Positions 7,694 through 16,380 are shown, counted from the stretch's first letter. The stretch: 64,000 bases of DNA from Microcella alkaliphila (GCF_002355395.1 NZ_AP017315.1:2604001-2668000), one strand, 5' to 3'. Notes: generated by a model not told the origin, from the letters alone. A program made the numbers and translations.

Positions 7694-8716
7694 ATGGACG
7701 CACCGACGCGGGATGACGGGCACGAGCTCCCGACGGTCGACGCCCTTCTCGCCGACGCCCACGTCGTGCGTATCCCGCTCGCGACGCGGTTCCGCGGGCT
7801 CGACCACCGCGAGGCGGTGCTGCTTCGCGGACCTCAGGGCTGGGCCGAGTTCAGCCCCTTCGTCGAGTACGACGACGCGGAGGCCGCCACGTGGCTCGCC
7901 GCCGCGATCGCGACCGGCTGGTCATCGCCGTCGGCCCCCGCTCTGCGCGAGCGGATTCCCGTGAACGCGACCCTGCCTGCGGTACCGCTCGACCGCGTCC
8001 CGGCCGTGCTCAGCCGGTTCGGCGAGTGCCGCACCGTGAAGATCAAGGTTGCCGAGCGCGGGCAGACGCTCGCCGACGACATCGACCGGGTGCGCGAGAC
8101 GCGTCGGCTGCTGGGCCCCGCGGGTCGGATCCGCCTCGACGCGAACGGTGCCTGGAACGTCGACGAGGCCGAGCACGCGATCCGCGAACTGGAGCATTTC
8201 GACCTCGAGTACGTCGAGCAGCCCTGCGCGAGCGTCGCCGAGCTCGCCGAGCTGCGCCGCCGCATCCGCCGCATCGACGTGCCCATCGCCGCCGACGAGA
8301 GCGTGCGCAAGGCGAGCGACCCGATCGCCGTGGCCCGTGCCGAGGCGGTCGACCTCGTCGTGATCAAGGCGGCGCCGCTCGGCGGTATCGACCGCGCCCT
8401 CGCGATCGTGGCCGAGGCGGGGCTGCCGGCCGTCGTCTCGAGCGCCCTCGACACGAGCGTCGGCCTCGCGATGGGCGCCGCCCTGGCGGCCCGCCTACCC
8501 GAGCTGCCGTTCGACTGCGGGCTCGGCACCGCGGCGCTGCTGCTGAGCGACGTCACGCGCACGCCGCTCATTCCGACGGACGGCACGATTCCGGTCGCGC
8601 CCATCGACATCGACGAGGATGCTCTTGCCCGCCTCGCCGCTCCCGACGGCCGCGCCGCATGGTGGCGCGCCCGCATCGCCCGGTGCCGCGAGCTGCTCGC
8701 CGTCGGTGCGACCTAG
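7694..8716 (+). CDS. menC: MenC, o-succinylbenzoate synthase
   Basis: Enolase-superfamily dehydratase making o-succinylbenzoate from SHCHC. Catalytic residues are visible: KIKVAE (Lys pair), RLDANGAWN (first metal Asp), EYVEQPC (Glu), AADES (Asp), and VIKAAPLGG with the second catalytic Lys. I start at the ATG at 7694; the frame is open far upstream only because it is antisense to menB and menE. The protein is 340 residues. It is divergent from menB and its stop overlaps the end of the convergent resC by four bases. Together with menD, E, B and A this leaves only menF/menH-type steps and methylation unaccounted for in the window. Confidence 0.95.
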   Translation: MDAPTRDDGHELPTVDALLADAHVVRIPLATRFRGLDHREAVLLRGPQGWAEFSPFVEYDDAEAATWLAAAIATGWSSPSAPALRERIPVNATLPAVPLDRVPAVLSRFGECRTVKIKVAERGQTLADDIDRVRETRRLLGPAGRIRLDANGAWNVDEAEHAIRELEHFDLEYVEQPCASVAELAELRRRIRRIDVPIAADESVRKASDPIAVARAEAVDLVVIKAAPLGGIDRALAIVAEAGLPAVVSSALDTSVGLAMGAALAARLPELPFDCGLGTAALLLSDVTRTPLIPTDGTIPVAPIDIDEDALARLAAPDGRAAWWRARIARCRELLAVGAT

Positions 8717-9708
8717 AGGCCGCTGTAGCTGTGCAGGCCCTCGAAGTAGAGGTTCACGATCGTGTAGTTGAAGATCACCGAGCTGAAGCCGATGATCGCC
8801 AGCCACGCCGAGCGGTTGCCACGCCAGCCGCGCGTTGCCCGGGCGTGAATGTAGCCCGCGAACAGCACCCAGATGATGAAGGTCCAGACTTCCTTCGTGT
8901 CCCAGCCCCAGTATCGTCCCCACGCACGCTCGGCCCAGATGGCACCGGCGACGAGGGTGAAGGTCCAGAACACGAAGCCGACGACGTTGATGCGGTACGC
9001 GAGCGATTCGAGCGTGGATGCGCCGGGCAGGGTGTCGAGGAACCTCAGGCCCGCGGACTTCCGCACCTCGCGCTGGTGACGCAGCAGCTGCATGACCGAA
9101 AGCCCCGCACCCATCGCGAAGAAGGCAGTCGCCAGCACGGCAACGAGCACGTGGATGACAAGCCAGGCCGACTGGAGTGCCGGGTGTGTCGGTACGACGT
9201 CGACGTAGAAGTTGACGGTGACGATGCCGAGCGAGAGCACGGTGAAGCCGGTCATGTAGGCGCCGAGGTAGCGCACGTCTTTCCACAACTGCACGCCGAG
9301 GAACGTTCCCATGCCGACGACGGTCGCCGTCAGGCCGAACTCGAACATGTTCGCCCACGGCACGCGGTCGGCCGCCAGGCCGCGCGTCAGCGTGGCAGCG
9401 AGGTGGAGAACCCACCCGATGATCGCGAGAGCGAAGGCGACGCGCTGGTAGACGGTGGCCCCGCCGCGCGAGCCGTCCCTCGCCTCGGGGAGCAGAGCAT
9501 CCTCACGATCGAGAACGGCGGTTCCGCCGGAACCCGCGGCGACCGACGAGGTCTGGGTGGCGCGGGCGGCCACGCGGGCGGCAGCCGGCACGGGGGCCTC
9601 GGCCGAGCGCCTCGCGAGGTCGAGCGTGAAGGCGATGAAGGCGAGGGTGTAGACGCCCATGGCCGAATAGACGGCGACGAGCGACAGGCTGGCGAGGTTT
9701 TCCATCAC
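8713..9708 (-). CDS. ccsB: CcsB/ResC cytochrome c synthase subunit
   Basis: Polytopic membrane protein of the system II cytochrome c maturation complex, which handles haem and attaches it to apocytochrome c outside the membrane. The haem-binding WWD-type motif appears as YWGWDTKEVWTF. Conserved histidines are likely in the helices VLHLAATL and WLVIHVLVAV. About eight transmembrane segments with a long, low-complexity loop at residues 35-75. The length (331) suits a CcsA/ResC-type subunit. It is the last gene of the minus-strand operon, 20 bases after resB. The start could be either of two adjacent ATGs. Confidence 0.93.
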   Translation of the reverse strand: MMENLASLSLVAVYSAMGVYTLAFIAFTLDLARRSAEAPVPAAARVAARATQTSSVAAGSGGTAVLDREDALLPEARDGSRGGATVYQRVAFALAIIGWVLHLAATLTRGLAADRVPWANMFEFGLTATVVGMGTFLGVQLWKDVRYLGAYMTGFTVLSLGIVTVNFYVDVVPTHPALQSAWLVIHVLVAVLATAFFAMGAGLSVMQLLRHQREVRKSAGLRFLDTLPGASTLESLAYRINVVGFVFWTFTLVAGAIWAERAWGRYWGWDTKEVWTFIIWVLFAGYIHARATRGWRGNRSAWLAIIGFSSVIFNYTIVNLYFEGLHSYSGL

Positions 9709-9728
9709 GACTCCATGGTAATTCGCGG

Positions 9729-11408
9729 TTACTGGGACGATGCCGGGGCGAGAGCGCGCTCGTCGACGGGGCTGAGTGCTCCGCCGAGACCGCTAAGGTG
9801 CTCGGTGGCGAGGCGGTCGACCGCGTCATCGAGATTCGGGTCGTCCCCGTGCGCGAGCCCGGCGTACCGCAGGCGCACGCCCTGGCCGTCTGCCCCCTGC
9901 TCCGCGGCGATCCACATGCGTCGACGCGGCACGAACAGGCTCACGATGAGTCCGGCGATAGCCAGCACGCTCGAGATGAGCACCCCCGCCTGCGTCGGGT
10001 CATGGTGGAAGTCAATCGAGACGAAGCGCGGCAGCGCGGTGAACTCGACCGTGCCCCAGCCGTTCGGCAGCTCGGCGCTCTGCCCGAGACCCAGGATGAT
10101 CGAGTCGTTGCCCGTCTCGCCGCCCGTCAACTGCTCGAGATCGTCGACATCGAGCGCGTAGGCGTTGCGGGGCACGCCATCGTCGAGGCCGAGGTCGCCG
10201 ACGAACAGGTTCAGGGTGACCACGGGGTTGTCGGGCTGCGGCCAAATGCTCGCCAGGGCTCCGCTGTCGAGCTGGATCGCCGACGGGTAGAAGAAGCCGA
10301 TCATGCCAACCTGGTCGGGCAAACCATCGGGCAGCTTGATGATGCCGAGGCTCGTGAGGTTGCTGTCCTGCGGAAGGAACGCCACCGACTCGTCGAAGAC
10401 GACATCGCCGTCCGCATTGCGCACCGTGATCACCGGGGCGAAGCCGTTGCCGAGCAGGTACGCGCGCACGCCGGCGATGTCGATGGGAGCGTTGACCTTG
10501 ATGTCGCGCTGAACGCTCTCGCCATCCGCCTCGGTGATGGTCACCGACGCGGTGTAGTCGAGCGGCTGCGCGATGAGCGTGCCCCGGGTCTCATCCAGTG
10601 CCGCCTCGAAGACCGCGTCAAACTCGTCCAGTCGCATCGAGAACGGGTCAAGGCGAGCGTCGCTGAAGAAGCGGCTCGCCGAGAACGAGTCGTAGGTGGT
10701 CAACTGGTTGACGAAGGTTTGACCCTCGACGATGACCTTCTGGCCGTTGTACCCGAAACCACCGGCGAGACCCACGGTGCCGAGCACGCCGATCAGCGCG
10801 GCGTGGAACACGAGGTTGCCCGTCTCGCGCAGGTAACCGCGCTCGGCCGACAGCGAGTTTCCGTAGCGCTCGACGCGGAAGCGCTGACGGCGCAGCACCG
10901 CCTCGCCGGCCGCGAGAGCATCCTCGACGGAACCGGGAGCATCCGCCTCGCGATAGCCGACCAGGCGATTGAGGCGCGCCGGCGTCTTCGGCGGGCGCGA
11001 GCGCAGCGCCTTCCAGTGGTGCGCCGTGCGGGGAATGATGCAGCCGATCAGCGAGACGAAGAGCAGCAGGTAGATGGCGCTGAACCACACCGACGTGAAC
11101 GTGTCGAACAGCTGCAGGGCGTCAAGAATCTCGAACAGCTCGGGGTCGTCGCGACGGAACTGCACGACGCCGTTCGGGTTCGACGAGCGCTGCGGAACGA
11201 GCGACCCCGGGATGGCGGCGACCGCGAGCAACAGCAGCAGCACGAGCGCCGTGCGCATGCTGGTGAGCTGACGCCACAGAAAACGGCCCCACCCGACGAC
11301 GCCGAGCCGCGGCTGCGTGGGCCCGTCGCCGCTCGCGCGGTCGGGGCGCTCGGCGGTGCCCGTGGGGGCGCTACCGTCGTCGTAGTCAGAGGGGCGTAAC
11401 GGTTCCAC
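9729..11408 (-). CDS. resB: ResB-family cytochrome c biogenesis protein
   Basis: Partner of CcsB in system II cytochrome c maturation. Three helices lie near the N-terminus (RTALVLLLLLAVAAIPGSLV; FSAIYLLLFVSLIGCIIPRT; LVFHAALIGVLGTVGLAGGF), followed by a large extracytoplasmic domain of roughly 300 residues and a final helix (SVLAIAGLIVSLFVPRRRMW). Before the first helix is a 45-residue polar extension. At 559 residues it is normal for actinobacterial ResB. Its start overlaps the end of ccdA by 23 bases, so the two are translationally coupled. Confidence 0.94.
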   Translation of the reverse strand: MEPLRPSDYDDGSAPTGTAERPDRASGDGPTQPRLGVVGWGRFLWRQLTSMRTALVLLLLLAVAAIPGSLVPQRSSNPNGVVQFRRDDPELFEILDALQLFDTFTSVWFSAIYLLLFVSLIGCIIPRTAHHWKALRSRPPKTPARLNRLVGYREADAPGSVEDALAAGEAVLRRQRFRVERYGNSLSAERGYLRETGNLVFHAALIGVLGTVGLAGGFGYNGQKVIVEGQTFVNQLTTYDSFSASRFFSDARLDPFSMRLDEFDAVFEAALDETRGTLIAQPLDYTASVTITEADGESVQRDIKVNAPIDIAGVRAYLLGNGFAPVITVRNADGDVVFDESVAFLPQDSNLTSLGIIKLPDGLPDQVGMIGFFYPSAIQLDSGALASIWPQPDNPVVTLNLFVGDLGLDDGVPRNAYALDVDDLEQLTGGETGNDSIILGLGQSAELPNGWGTVEFTALPRFVSIDFHHDPTQAGVLISSVLAIAGLIVSLFVPRRRMWIAAEQGADGQGVRLRYAGLAHGDDPNLDDAVDRLATEHLSGLGGALSPVDERALAPASSQ

Positions 11409-12132
11409 CGATCACCGATCCCAGGCTCGAGACGAAGAGGGACCACAGGCCCGTCACCATGGCGACGCCGATGGCGATGAGCAAGCCTCCCCCGATGAGG
11501 TTGATGACGCGCACGTTGCGCTTCAGCCAGTCCGCCGCGCCGGTCGCCCAGCGGAACCCGAAGGCGAGCAGCAGGAACGGCACACCGAGGCCGAGGCAGT
11601 ACAGCAGGCCGATGAGGGCCGCGCGGCCAATGTCGCCCTCGTTGATGACGAGCGCGCTCACGGCAATGAGGGTCGGCCCGATGCAGGGCACCCAGCCGAG
11701 GCCGAAGACGATGCCGAGCACGGGAGCCCCGCCGAGCCCCGCGGCCGCCGTCATTCTTGGCCGCACCGTGCGCTGAAGGAACGACACCTGGCCAATGAAG
11801 ACAAGACCCATGAGGATCACGACGACGCCGGCGATGCGGGTAATCAGGTCGAGGCGCGACTGCAGCAGGAGGCCCGCGGTCGCGAACACGATCGAGAATG
11901 CGACAAAGACGACGCTGAACCCGAGGATGAACAGGCTCACGCCGAGCAGCAGCCGGCTGCGTTCTCGCCGGTTTTCGACGGGGCGCGTGAAGCCCCCGAC
12001 GTAGGCGAGATAGCCGGGCACGAGCGGCAGGACGCACGGGGACGCGAACGCGAGAAAGCCCGCGGCCAGCGCGATCGGCATCGCGAGCAGCAGGTTGCCG
12101 CTCAGCACGATTTCGCCGACAGGATTCACCAC
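11386..12132 (-). CDS. ccdA: CcdA-type thiol-disulfide transporter
   Basis: Moves reducing power from cytoplasmic thioredoxin across the membrane to extracytoplasmic thiol proteins, here probably the ResA-like protein encoded next door. The two redox cysteines are visible in FASPCVLPLVPGYLAYVGG and GLGWVPCIGPTLIA, in the symmetrical positions of the family. Six hydrophobic helices; 248 residues. It lies nine bases downstream of resA and overlaps resB, in a five-gene operon. Confidence 0.93.
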   Translation of the reverse strand: MVNPVGEIVLSGNLLLAMPIALAAGFLAFASPCVLPLVPGYLAYVGGFTRPVENRRERSRLLLGVSLFILGFSVVFVAFSIVFATAGLLLQSRLDLITRIAGVVVILMGLVFIGQVSFLQRTVRPRMTAAAGLGGAPVLGIVFGLGWVPCIGPTLIAVSALVINEGDIGRAALIGLLYCLGLGVPFLLLAFGFRWATGAADWLKRNVRVINLIGGGLLIAIGVAMVTGLWSLFVSSLGSVIGGTVTPL

Positions 12133-12141
12133 GGCCGAGTC

Positions 12142-12780
12142 CTAGCTCTCGGCTTCGGCGAGGGTGTCGCGAATCATGGCCCGCAGTGTCGAGGGCTCGG
12201 TGAGCAGCCCCGAAATGCGAGCGGCCACGCGGCCCTCCTGATCGATGACGAGGGTCGTCGGCACTGCGTTGGGAGCCACCTGGCCGGCGAACGCGAGCCG
12301 CACGGCGGCGTCGTCGCGGTCGAGGATCGAGGGGTAGGTGATGCCGAACTCCTCGGCGAAGGTGATGGCGGTGCCGAGGCCGTCGCGAATGTTCACGCCC
12401 ACGAACTGCACACCCTGCGGCTCGAACTCCTGCCAGATGGCCTCGAGGTCGGGCGCTTCGACGCGGCACGGCGGGCAAGCGGCGTACCAGAAGTTGACGA
12501 CGACGACCTGGCCGAGCAGGTCGTTGCTCGAGATCGTCTCGCCCGACTCGACGACGCCCTCGAAGGTGACGGGCTCGGCGCGGTCGGCTTCGGCGATGAC
12601 GGTGTAGGCGCCGTCACCTGAGATGTAGCCCTGGCCGGTGCCTTCGCGGAACTGGGTGGCGAGGCGGTCGCCGTCTTCTGTCGTGCAGCCGGCGAGCGCG
12701 ACGAGGGCGCCGAGGGCGGCCACGGCGGCAACGGTGCGGAACGGGCGTCGGTGTCGGGGGGTGCGGAGATTGGTGGTCAC
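12142..12780 (-). CDS. resA: ResA/TlpA-like thioredoxin lipoprotein
   Basis: Membrane-anchored thiol-disulfide oxidoreductase that keeps apocytochrome c haem-site cysteines reduced. An N-terminal basic stretch, a hydrophobic helix and the lipobox ALAGC mark it as a lipoprotein. The active site is WYAACPPCRVEAPD, followed by the cis-proline loop NAVPTTLVID, giving a complete thioredoxin fold in 212 residues. Its start overlaps the phosphatase stop by four bases and ccdA follows nine bases later, matching the usual order ResA, CcdA, ResB, CcsB. Confidence 0.93.
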   Translation of the reverse strand: MTTNLRTPRHRRPFRTVAAVAALGALVALAGCTTEDGDRLATQFREGTGQGYISGDGAYTVIAEADRAEPVTFEGVVESGETISSNDLLGQVVVVNFWYAACPPCRVEAPDLEAIWQEFEPQGVQFVGVNIRDGLGTAITFAEEFGITYPSILDRDDAAVRLAFAGQVAPNAVPTTLVIDQEGRVAARISGLLTEPSTLRAMIRDTLAEAES

Positions 12781-13409
12781 ACGGCTCCGAGGTCGATGGG
12801 TGTTTCCCCCAATTCTGCCCCGGGATCCTGATAGCCGATCTCAGTGAAGGCGCCGTCGCGCCAGGCAAAACTTGTGATGCTCGACAGGGCGCAGCGGCGG
12901 GCGCGCGGGTCGTGCGCGAGGCGCGTACCCGAGATGGCCCGGTGGGCCATCCAGATGGGCAGCTGGTGGCTGACCATGACGACTTCGCCACCTTCGGTGC
13001 GTTGGTGGGCGTCGGTCATGGCGGCGAGCATCCGGTCCGCGATGGAGGCGAACGCCTCGCCCCAGCTGGGGCGGGCGGGGTTCACCATCCACGGCCAGTG
13101 CATAGGGTTCAAGAGCGTGGCGCGGTCCATGCGCTTGCCCTCGAAGCGGTTGGCGGGCTCGATGAGGCGCTCGTCGATGTGCGGCTCGAGCCCGAAGGCG
13201 GCGGTCCACGGCGCCGCGGATTCGCGCGCGCGCTGCAGGGGCGAGCTGTACAGCGCGGTGATCGGATGCCCGCCCAGCGCCCGCGCGGCCGCTTCCGCCA
13301 TGCGGTGGCCGAGCTCGCTGAGGCCGTAGCCCTCGAGGCGGCCGTAGAGGATGCGCTTCGGGTTCTCAACTTCGCCGTGGCGCACCAGATGGATGACGTC
13401 GGCGGGCAT
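12777..13409 (-). CDS. Histidine phosphatase (phosphoglycerate-mutase-like)
   Basis: Branch of the histidine phosphatase superfamily. The phospho-accepting motif is LVRHGEV at residues 8-14; SSPLQRARESA supplies the conserved Arg, and MVSHQLPIWM the second catalytic His. The substrate cannot be told from sequence. It heads the cytochrome maturation operon and is commonly found there in actinobacteria, though no direct role in cytochrome assembly is established. A TAGACT box lies six bases before the ATG, so the operon mRNA is probably leaderless. Confidence 0.9.
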   Translation of the reverse strand: MPADVIHLVRHGEVENPKRILYGRLEGYGLSELGHRMAEAAARALGGHPITALYSSPLQRARESAAPWTAAFGLEPHIDERLIEPANRFEGKRMDRATLLNPMHWPWMVNPARPSWGEAFASIADRMLAAMTDAHQRTEGGEVVMVSHQLPIWMAHRAISGTRLAHDPRARRCALSSITSFAWRDGAFTEIGYQDPGAELGETPIDLGAV

Positions 13410-13415
13410 GCAACC

Positions 13416-13458
13416 AGTCTAGGCGGGGCGGATTAGCCCGGTTTCGCGCCGATAGACT
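13416..13458. promoter_or_regulatory. Divergent leaderless promoters (phosphatase operon / aspS)
   Basis: Two TAGACT -10 boxes point away from each other: 13421-13416 on the minus strand, six bases before the phosphatase ATG at 13409, and 13453-13458 on the plus strand, eight bases before the aspS ATG at 13467. No ribosome-binding site is present for either gene. This spacing is the usual sign of leaderless transcripts in actinobacteria. No convincing -35 boxes are seen. Confidence 0.6.
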
Positions 13459-13466
13459 CGGGCGTT

Positions 13467-14807
13467 ATGACCCGCACCCTGATCGCGCACCTGTCCCCGC
13501 TTCCTGACGGCCCCGTGGAGGTCGCCGGATGGGTCGAGACGGTTCGCGACCAGAAGAAAGTGCAGTTCGTCATCCTTCGTGACGAGACCGGTGCCGTGCA
13601 GCTCGTGAACCCGGCGACGCGCGACCTCGGCGAGGACGCGAGCGACGCCGAGCGCGCGGCAGCGGCCCTGACCGAGACGATCGGGGGGCTTGCGCACGGC
13701 ACGATGGTGCGCGTTTCGGGTGACCTGAAGCATGACGAGCGCGTGAAGCTCGGCGGGCTCGAGGTGAAGATCGGCTCGCTGACGGTGGAGAGCGAGGCGC
13801 TGCCCGAGACTCCCATCGCGGAGGACTCGAGCCTCGACAAGCGTCTCGACTGGCGCTTCCTCGACCTGCGTCGCCCCGAGGCGAACCTGATTTTCCGCGT
13901 GCAGACGACATTCGAGCACGCGCTGCGCACGTACTTCGTCGACAACGACTACATCGAGATTCACACCCCGAAGCTGATGGCGAGCGCGTCGGAGAGCCGG
14001 GCGGAACTGTTCGAGCTCGGCTACTTCGAGGGCACCGCGTATCTGGCGCAGAGCCCGCAGTTCTTCAAGCAGATGGCGCAGCCGGCAGGCTTCGGGAAGG
14101 TGTTCGAGATTGCGCCGGCGTTCCGCGCCGACCCGTCGTTCACGTCGCGCCACGCCACGGAGTTCACGTCGATCGACGCCGAGATCAGCTGGGTCGCCTC
14201 GCACGAGGACGTCATGCGGATGCACGAGGAGGCGCTCGCTGCTGCCCTCGGTGCCGTTGTCGCGAAGCACGGGGCGGCGATCGAGGAGGCGTTCGGGGTG
14301 GCGCTTGCGGTTCCGTCGGTGCCGTTCCCGCGCATCCCGCTCGCCGCGGCGCGCCGCATCGTGGCCGAGGGTGGGTATGAGATTCCGCGCGCCGACGGTG
14401 ACCTCGACCCGGAGGCGGAGCGGCGCCTGTCGGCCTGGGTGAAGGCGAACCACGGCAGCGATTTTGTGTTCGTGACCGACTACGACTCGACGATTCGGCC
14501 GTTCTACCACATGCGTCACGAGGGGGATGCGTCGCTCACGAACAGCTACGACCTGCTGTTCAACGGAGTGGAGATTTCGACGGGCGCGCAGCGCGAGCAC
14601 CGCGTCGATGTGCTGATCGAGCAGGCGCGGGAGAAGGGCTTGGAGCCGGAGGAGCTGGAGTTCTACCTCGACTTCTTCCGCTACGGCGTGCCCCCGCACG
14701 GTGGATTCGGCATGGGCCTTGCGCGCGTGCTGATGCTCATGCTGGGGCTCTCGTCGATCCGCGAGACGACGTACCTGTTCCGTGGGCCGACGCGTTTGAC
14801 GCCGTAG
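13467..14807 (+). CDS. aspS: Aspartyl-tRNA synthetase, short archaeal-type (AspRS2)
   Basis: Class II synthetase charging tRNA(Asp), and probably also tRNA(Asn), with aspartate. An N-terminal OB-fold anticodon-binding domain (residues about 1-105, with GWVETVRDQKKVQFVILRD) precedes the catalytic core. Motif 2 is FRADPSFTSRHATEF and motif 3 is GGFGMGLARVLMLMLGL. At 446 residues it lacks the roughly 100-residue GAD insertion of bacterial AspRS, so it belongs to the archaeal/eukaryal-like group. Such enzymes are often non-discriminating and work with GatCAB; that is inference from the family. A (GGCTC)n microsatellite begins six bases after the stop. Confidence 0.93.
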   Translation: MTRTLIAHLSPLPDGPVEVAGWVETVRDQKKVQFVILRDETGAVQLVNPATRDLGEDASDAERAAAALTETIGGLAHGTMVRVSGDLKHDERVKLGGLEVKIGSLTVESEALPETPIAEDSSLDKRLDWRFLDLRRPEANLIFRVQTTFEHALRTYFVDNDYIEIHTPKLMASASESRAELFELGYFEGTAYLAQSPQFFKQMAQPAGFGKVFEIAPAFRADPSFTSRHATEFTSIDAEISWVASHEDVMRMHEEALAAALGAVVAKHGAAIEEAFGVALAVPSVPFPRIPLAAARRIVAEGGYEIPRADGDLDPEAERRLSAWVKANHGSDFVFVTDYDSTIRPFYHMRHEGDASLTNSYDLLFNGVEISTGAQREHRVDVLIEQAREKGLEPEELEFYLDFFRYGVPPHGGFGMGLARVLMLMLGLSSIRETTYLFRGPTRLTP

Positions 14808-14812
14808 GTTCT

Positions 14813-14889
14813 GGCTCGGCTCGGCTCGGCTCGGCTCGGCTCGGCTCGGCTCGGCTCGGCTCGGCTCGGCTCGGCTCGGCTCGGCTCGG
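14813..14889. repeat. GGCTC pentanucleotide microsatellite, about 15 copies
   Basis: An uninterrupted run of the 5-base unit GGCTC (equivalently TCGGC) covers 77 bases, about 15.4 copies, starting six bases after the aspS stop codon. Neighbouring sequence contains no such unit. A pure 15-copy repeat is long for a bacterial chromosome and prone to slippage. It lies outside any gene I accept. Confidence 0.97.
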
Positions 14890-15154
14890 ACCAACCCCTA
14901 CCCCCTCCACCGCCTTCCAAAGACGCGGTAGAACGAATCTCCATCACCATCCCGTAACAGAGACGCCTTCGCATCTCCGCCGTTTCGGAAGCGCGGAATG
15001 AAATGCGTTTCGCGTTCCCGAGATTTTGGAAGGGGTCGGACGGGGAGTCGGTTCAGGTTTCCGCGTCTGTGGAAGGGGCTGGGACGCTGACGCTTCACCG
15101 ACAACGCACGGGGGATCCGCACGTTTCAACGCGCGCGACGGGAGGGCAGACGAC
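14890..15154. other. Intergenic region with imperfect long inverted repeat
   Basis: No credible gene lies between the microsatellite and the minus-strand gene ending at 15155. The segment holds a 16-base arm at 14913-14928 (CCTTCCAAAGACGCGG) whose reverse complement recurs with one mismatch at 15061-15076 (CCGCGTCTGTGGAAGG), 132 bases apart. A weaker third copy of the CCTTCCAAA core occurs on the other strand near 15028-15037. No T-tract follows, so it is not an ordinary terminator. It could be a folded RNA or the ends of a decayed element. Confidence 0.5.
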
Positions 15155-15508
15155 CTAGAGCGCGAAGTCGGGGCGGATCGTCCAGCCCGTGTACTCCTCG
15201 AGCCTCGCCATCAGCGTCAGCGCCTGCAGGGCGGCGTGGTCGTGGCTCACCGTCGAGTAGACATCGATCGCGAGGGGCGGGGGCTCCCCGAACTTCGGAA
15301 TCTCGATCTCGACCCACGCGCCCTCGGCGAGCGGCACGTACGGCCGCATGGTGCGCTGATTCTCCACCGCCGTATCCACGGCGAGGGCAACGATCGACAG
15401 CGCATCCAGCTTCGTGACCGGCGACTGCACAACGATCGTGGCGCAGTACTCAACGAGCTCACGCTTGCGGCGCAGCGCGCCGAACAGGTCGCGGGCGGGC
15501 TGATTCAC
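15155..15508 (-). CDS. Conserved hypothetical protein, 117 aa
   Basis: A soluble, probably cytoplasmic protein. The GTG start at 15508 lies six bases after a TAGCGT -10 box, as in many core genes here, which supports the call. No signal peptide or membrane helix. The N-terminal half looks helical (LFGALRRKRELVEYCATIVV); the second half contains WVEIEIPKFGEPPPLAIDVY, suggesting a beta-rich segment. I recognise no family and no catalytic motif. The neighbours, aspS and a Pr6Pr membrane protein, give no functional hint. Confidence 0.7.
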   Translation of the reverse strand: MNQPARDLFGALRRKRELVEYCATIVVQSPVTKLDALSIVALAVDTAVENQRTMRPYVPLAEGAWVEIEIPKFGEPPPLAIDVYSTVSHDHAALQALTLMARLEEYTGWTIRPDFAL

Positions 15509-15652
15509 ACGGGCACGCTAAGCGTTCAGCCTGAACGGATGCCCGGTTCAGCCTGTGCAGACGACCCGACGCGTGATGGAATGAGACAACCCCCGCACCA
15601 CCCACCCCACCCCATCCCGCGCGATGCAGCCGCGCCACCCCCGAGGACGCCG

Positions 15653-16345
15653 ATGACGACGTTGCCGCCCACCCGACCCACGCCCGCGGGCGCGCTCGTC
15701 GCGATCATCCGACTCGCCCTCGTCGGCCTCACCGTCGCCGCCGTGACCGCGACGTTCCTCGACGCCGCCGAGCGCGGCCCCGTCAACCCCCTCAACTTCT
15801 TCGGCTTCTTCACCATCCAGTCGAACCTCTTCATCGCCGCCGTGTGGGTGTGGGCGGCGGCACGCATCCTCCAGGGCCGCCGACCATCGGCGGGCCGGAC
15901 ACTGCTGCGCGCCATCGCCACCACGTTCATCGTCATCGTCGGCATCGTCTACGTCACACTGCTCGCCCCGCTCGGAGCAGAGGGCGGCGTACCCGTCGGC
16001 TGGGCCAACACGGTCATGCACTACGTCACGCCGATCGCAGGCGCGGCCGACTGGATCCTCTCCTCCGATCGCGTGCGCCTCTCCCTTAAGCGTCTCGGCT
16101 GGGTGCTCGTCTACCCCACCGTCTGGGTCACGGTCGTCCTCGTGCGGGGCGCCACCGACGGATGGGTGCCCTACCCGTTCCTCAACCCCGACACCGGCTA
16201 CGCGAGCGTCTTCTTCTTCGTCGGGATGATCGTGGTTGCCTTCATCACGGTCGGCACGCTCGCCTTCCTGCTCGCGCGCGTGCCCCCCGTGGTGCGCGTC
16301 GTCGCAGACGCGCCCCGAGCATCCACGGTCACGGCGCGCGTCTGA
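15653..16345 (+). CDS. Pr6Pr-family (FAR-17a/AIG1-like) membrane protein
   Basis: About six hydrophobic helices in 230 residues, with family-type stretches NPLNFFGFFTIQSNLF, NTVMHYVTPIAGAADWILSS, and YPFLNPDTGYASVFFFVGM. The conserved Thr in the first loop and His in the third helix correspond to catalytic residues proposed for the eukaryotic AIG1/ADTRP hydrolases; activity in bacteria is not established. The ATG at 15653 is preceded by GAGGACG; an ATG at 15581 would add a proline-rich stretch and is less likely. A terminator hairpin follows the stop. Confidence 0.8.
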   Translation: MTTLPPTRPTPAGALVAIIRLALVGLTVAAVTATFLDAAERGPVNPLNFFGFFTIQSNLFIAAVWVWAAARILQGRRPSAGRTLLRAIATTFIVIVGIVYVTLLAPLGAEGGVPVGWANTVMHYVTPIAGAADWILSSDRVRLSLKRLGWVLVYPTVWVTVVLVRGATDGWVPYPFLNPDTGYASVFFFVGMIVVAFITVGTLAFLLARVPPVVRVVADAPRASTVTARV

Positions 16346-16350
16346 TCGTC

Positions 16351-16373
16351 CGCCGGGAATATCCCGGCGTTTT
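16351..16373 (+). terminator. Rho-independent terminator after the Pr6Pr gene
   Basis: An 8-base perfect stem (CGCCGGGA / TCCCGGCG) with a three-base ATA spacer is followed by TTTT, five bases after the stop codon. Confidence 0.75.
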
Positions 16374-16380
16374 ATGCGTT

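Noticed and set aside
14813..14889. CRISPR-like or repeat-array interpretation of the GGCTC tract
   Set aside because: The unit is only 5 bases with no spacers, so it is a microsatellite. I found no CRISPR array or cas gene in the window.
13419..14894. Minus-strand open frame with repeated AEPSR units opposite aspS
   Set aside because: The repeats are just the translation of the GGCTC tract, and the rest is antisense to aspS, whose motifs are unambiguous.
14913..15076. Inverted repeat as aspS terminator
   Set aside because: The arms are 132 bases apart with no T-tract and lie more than 100 bases after the stop.
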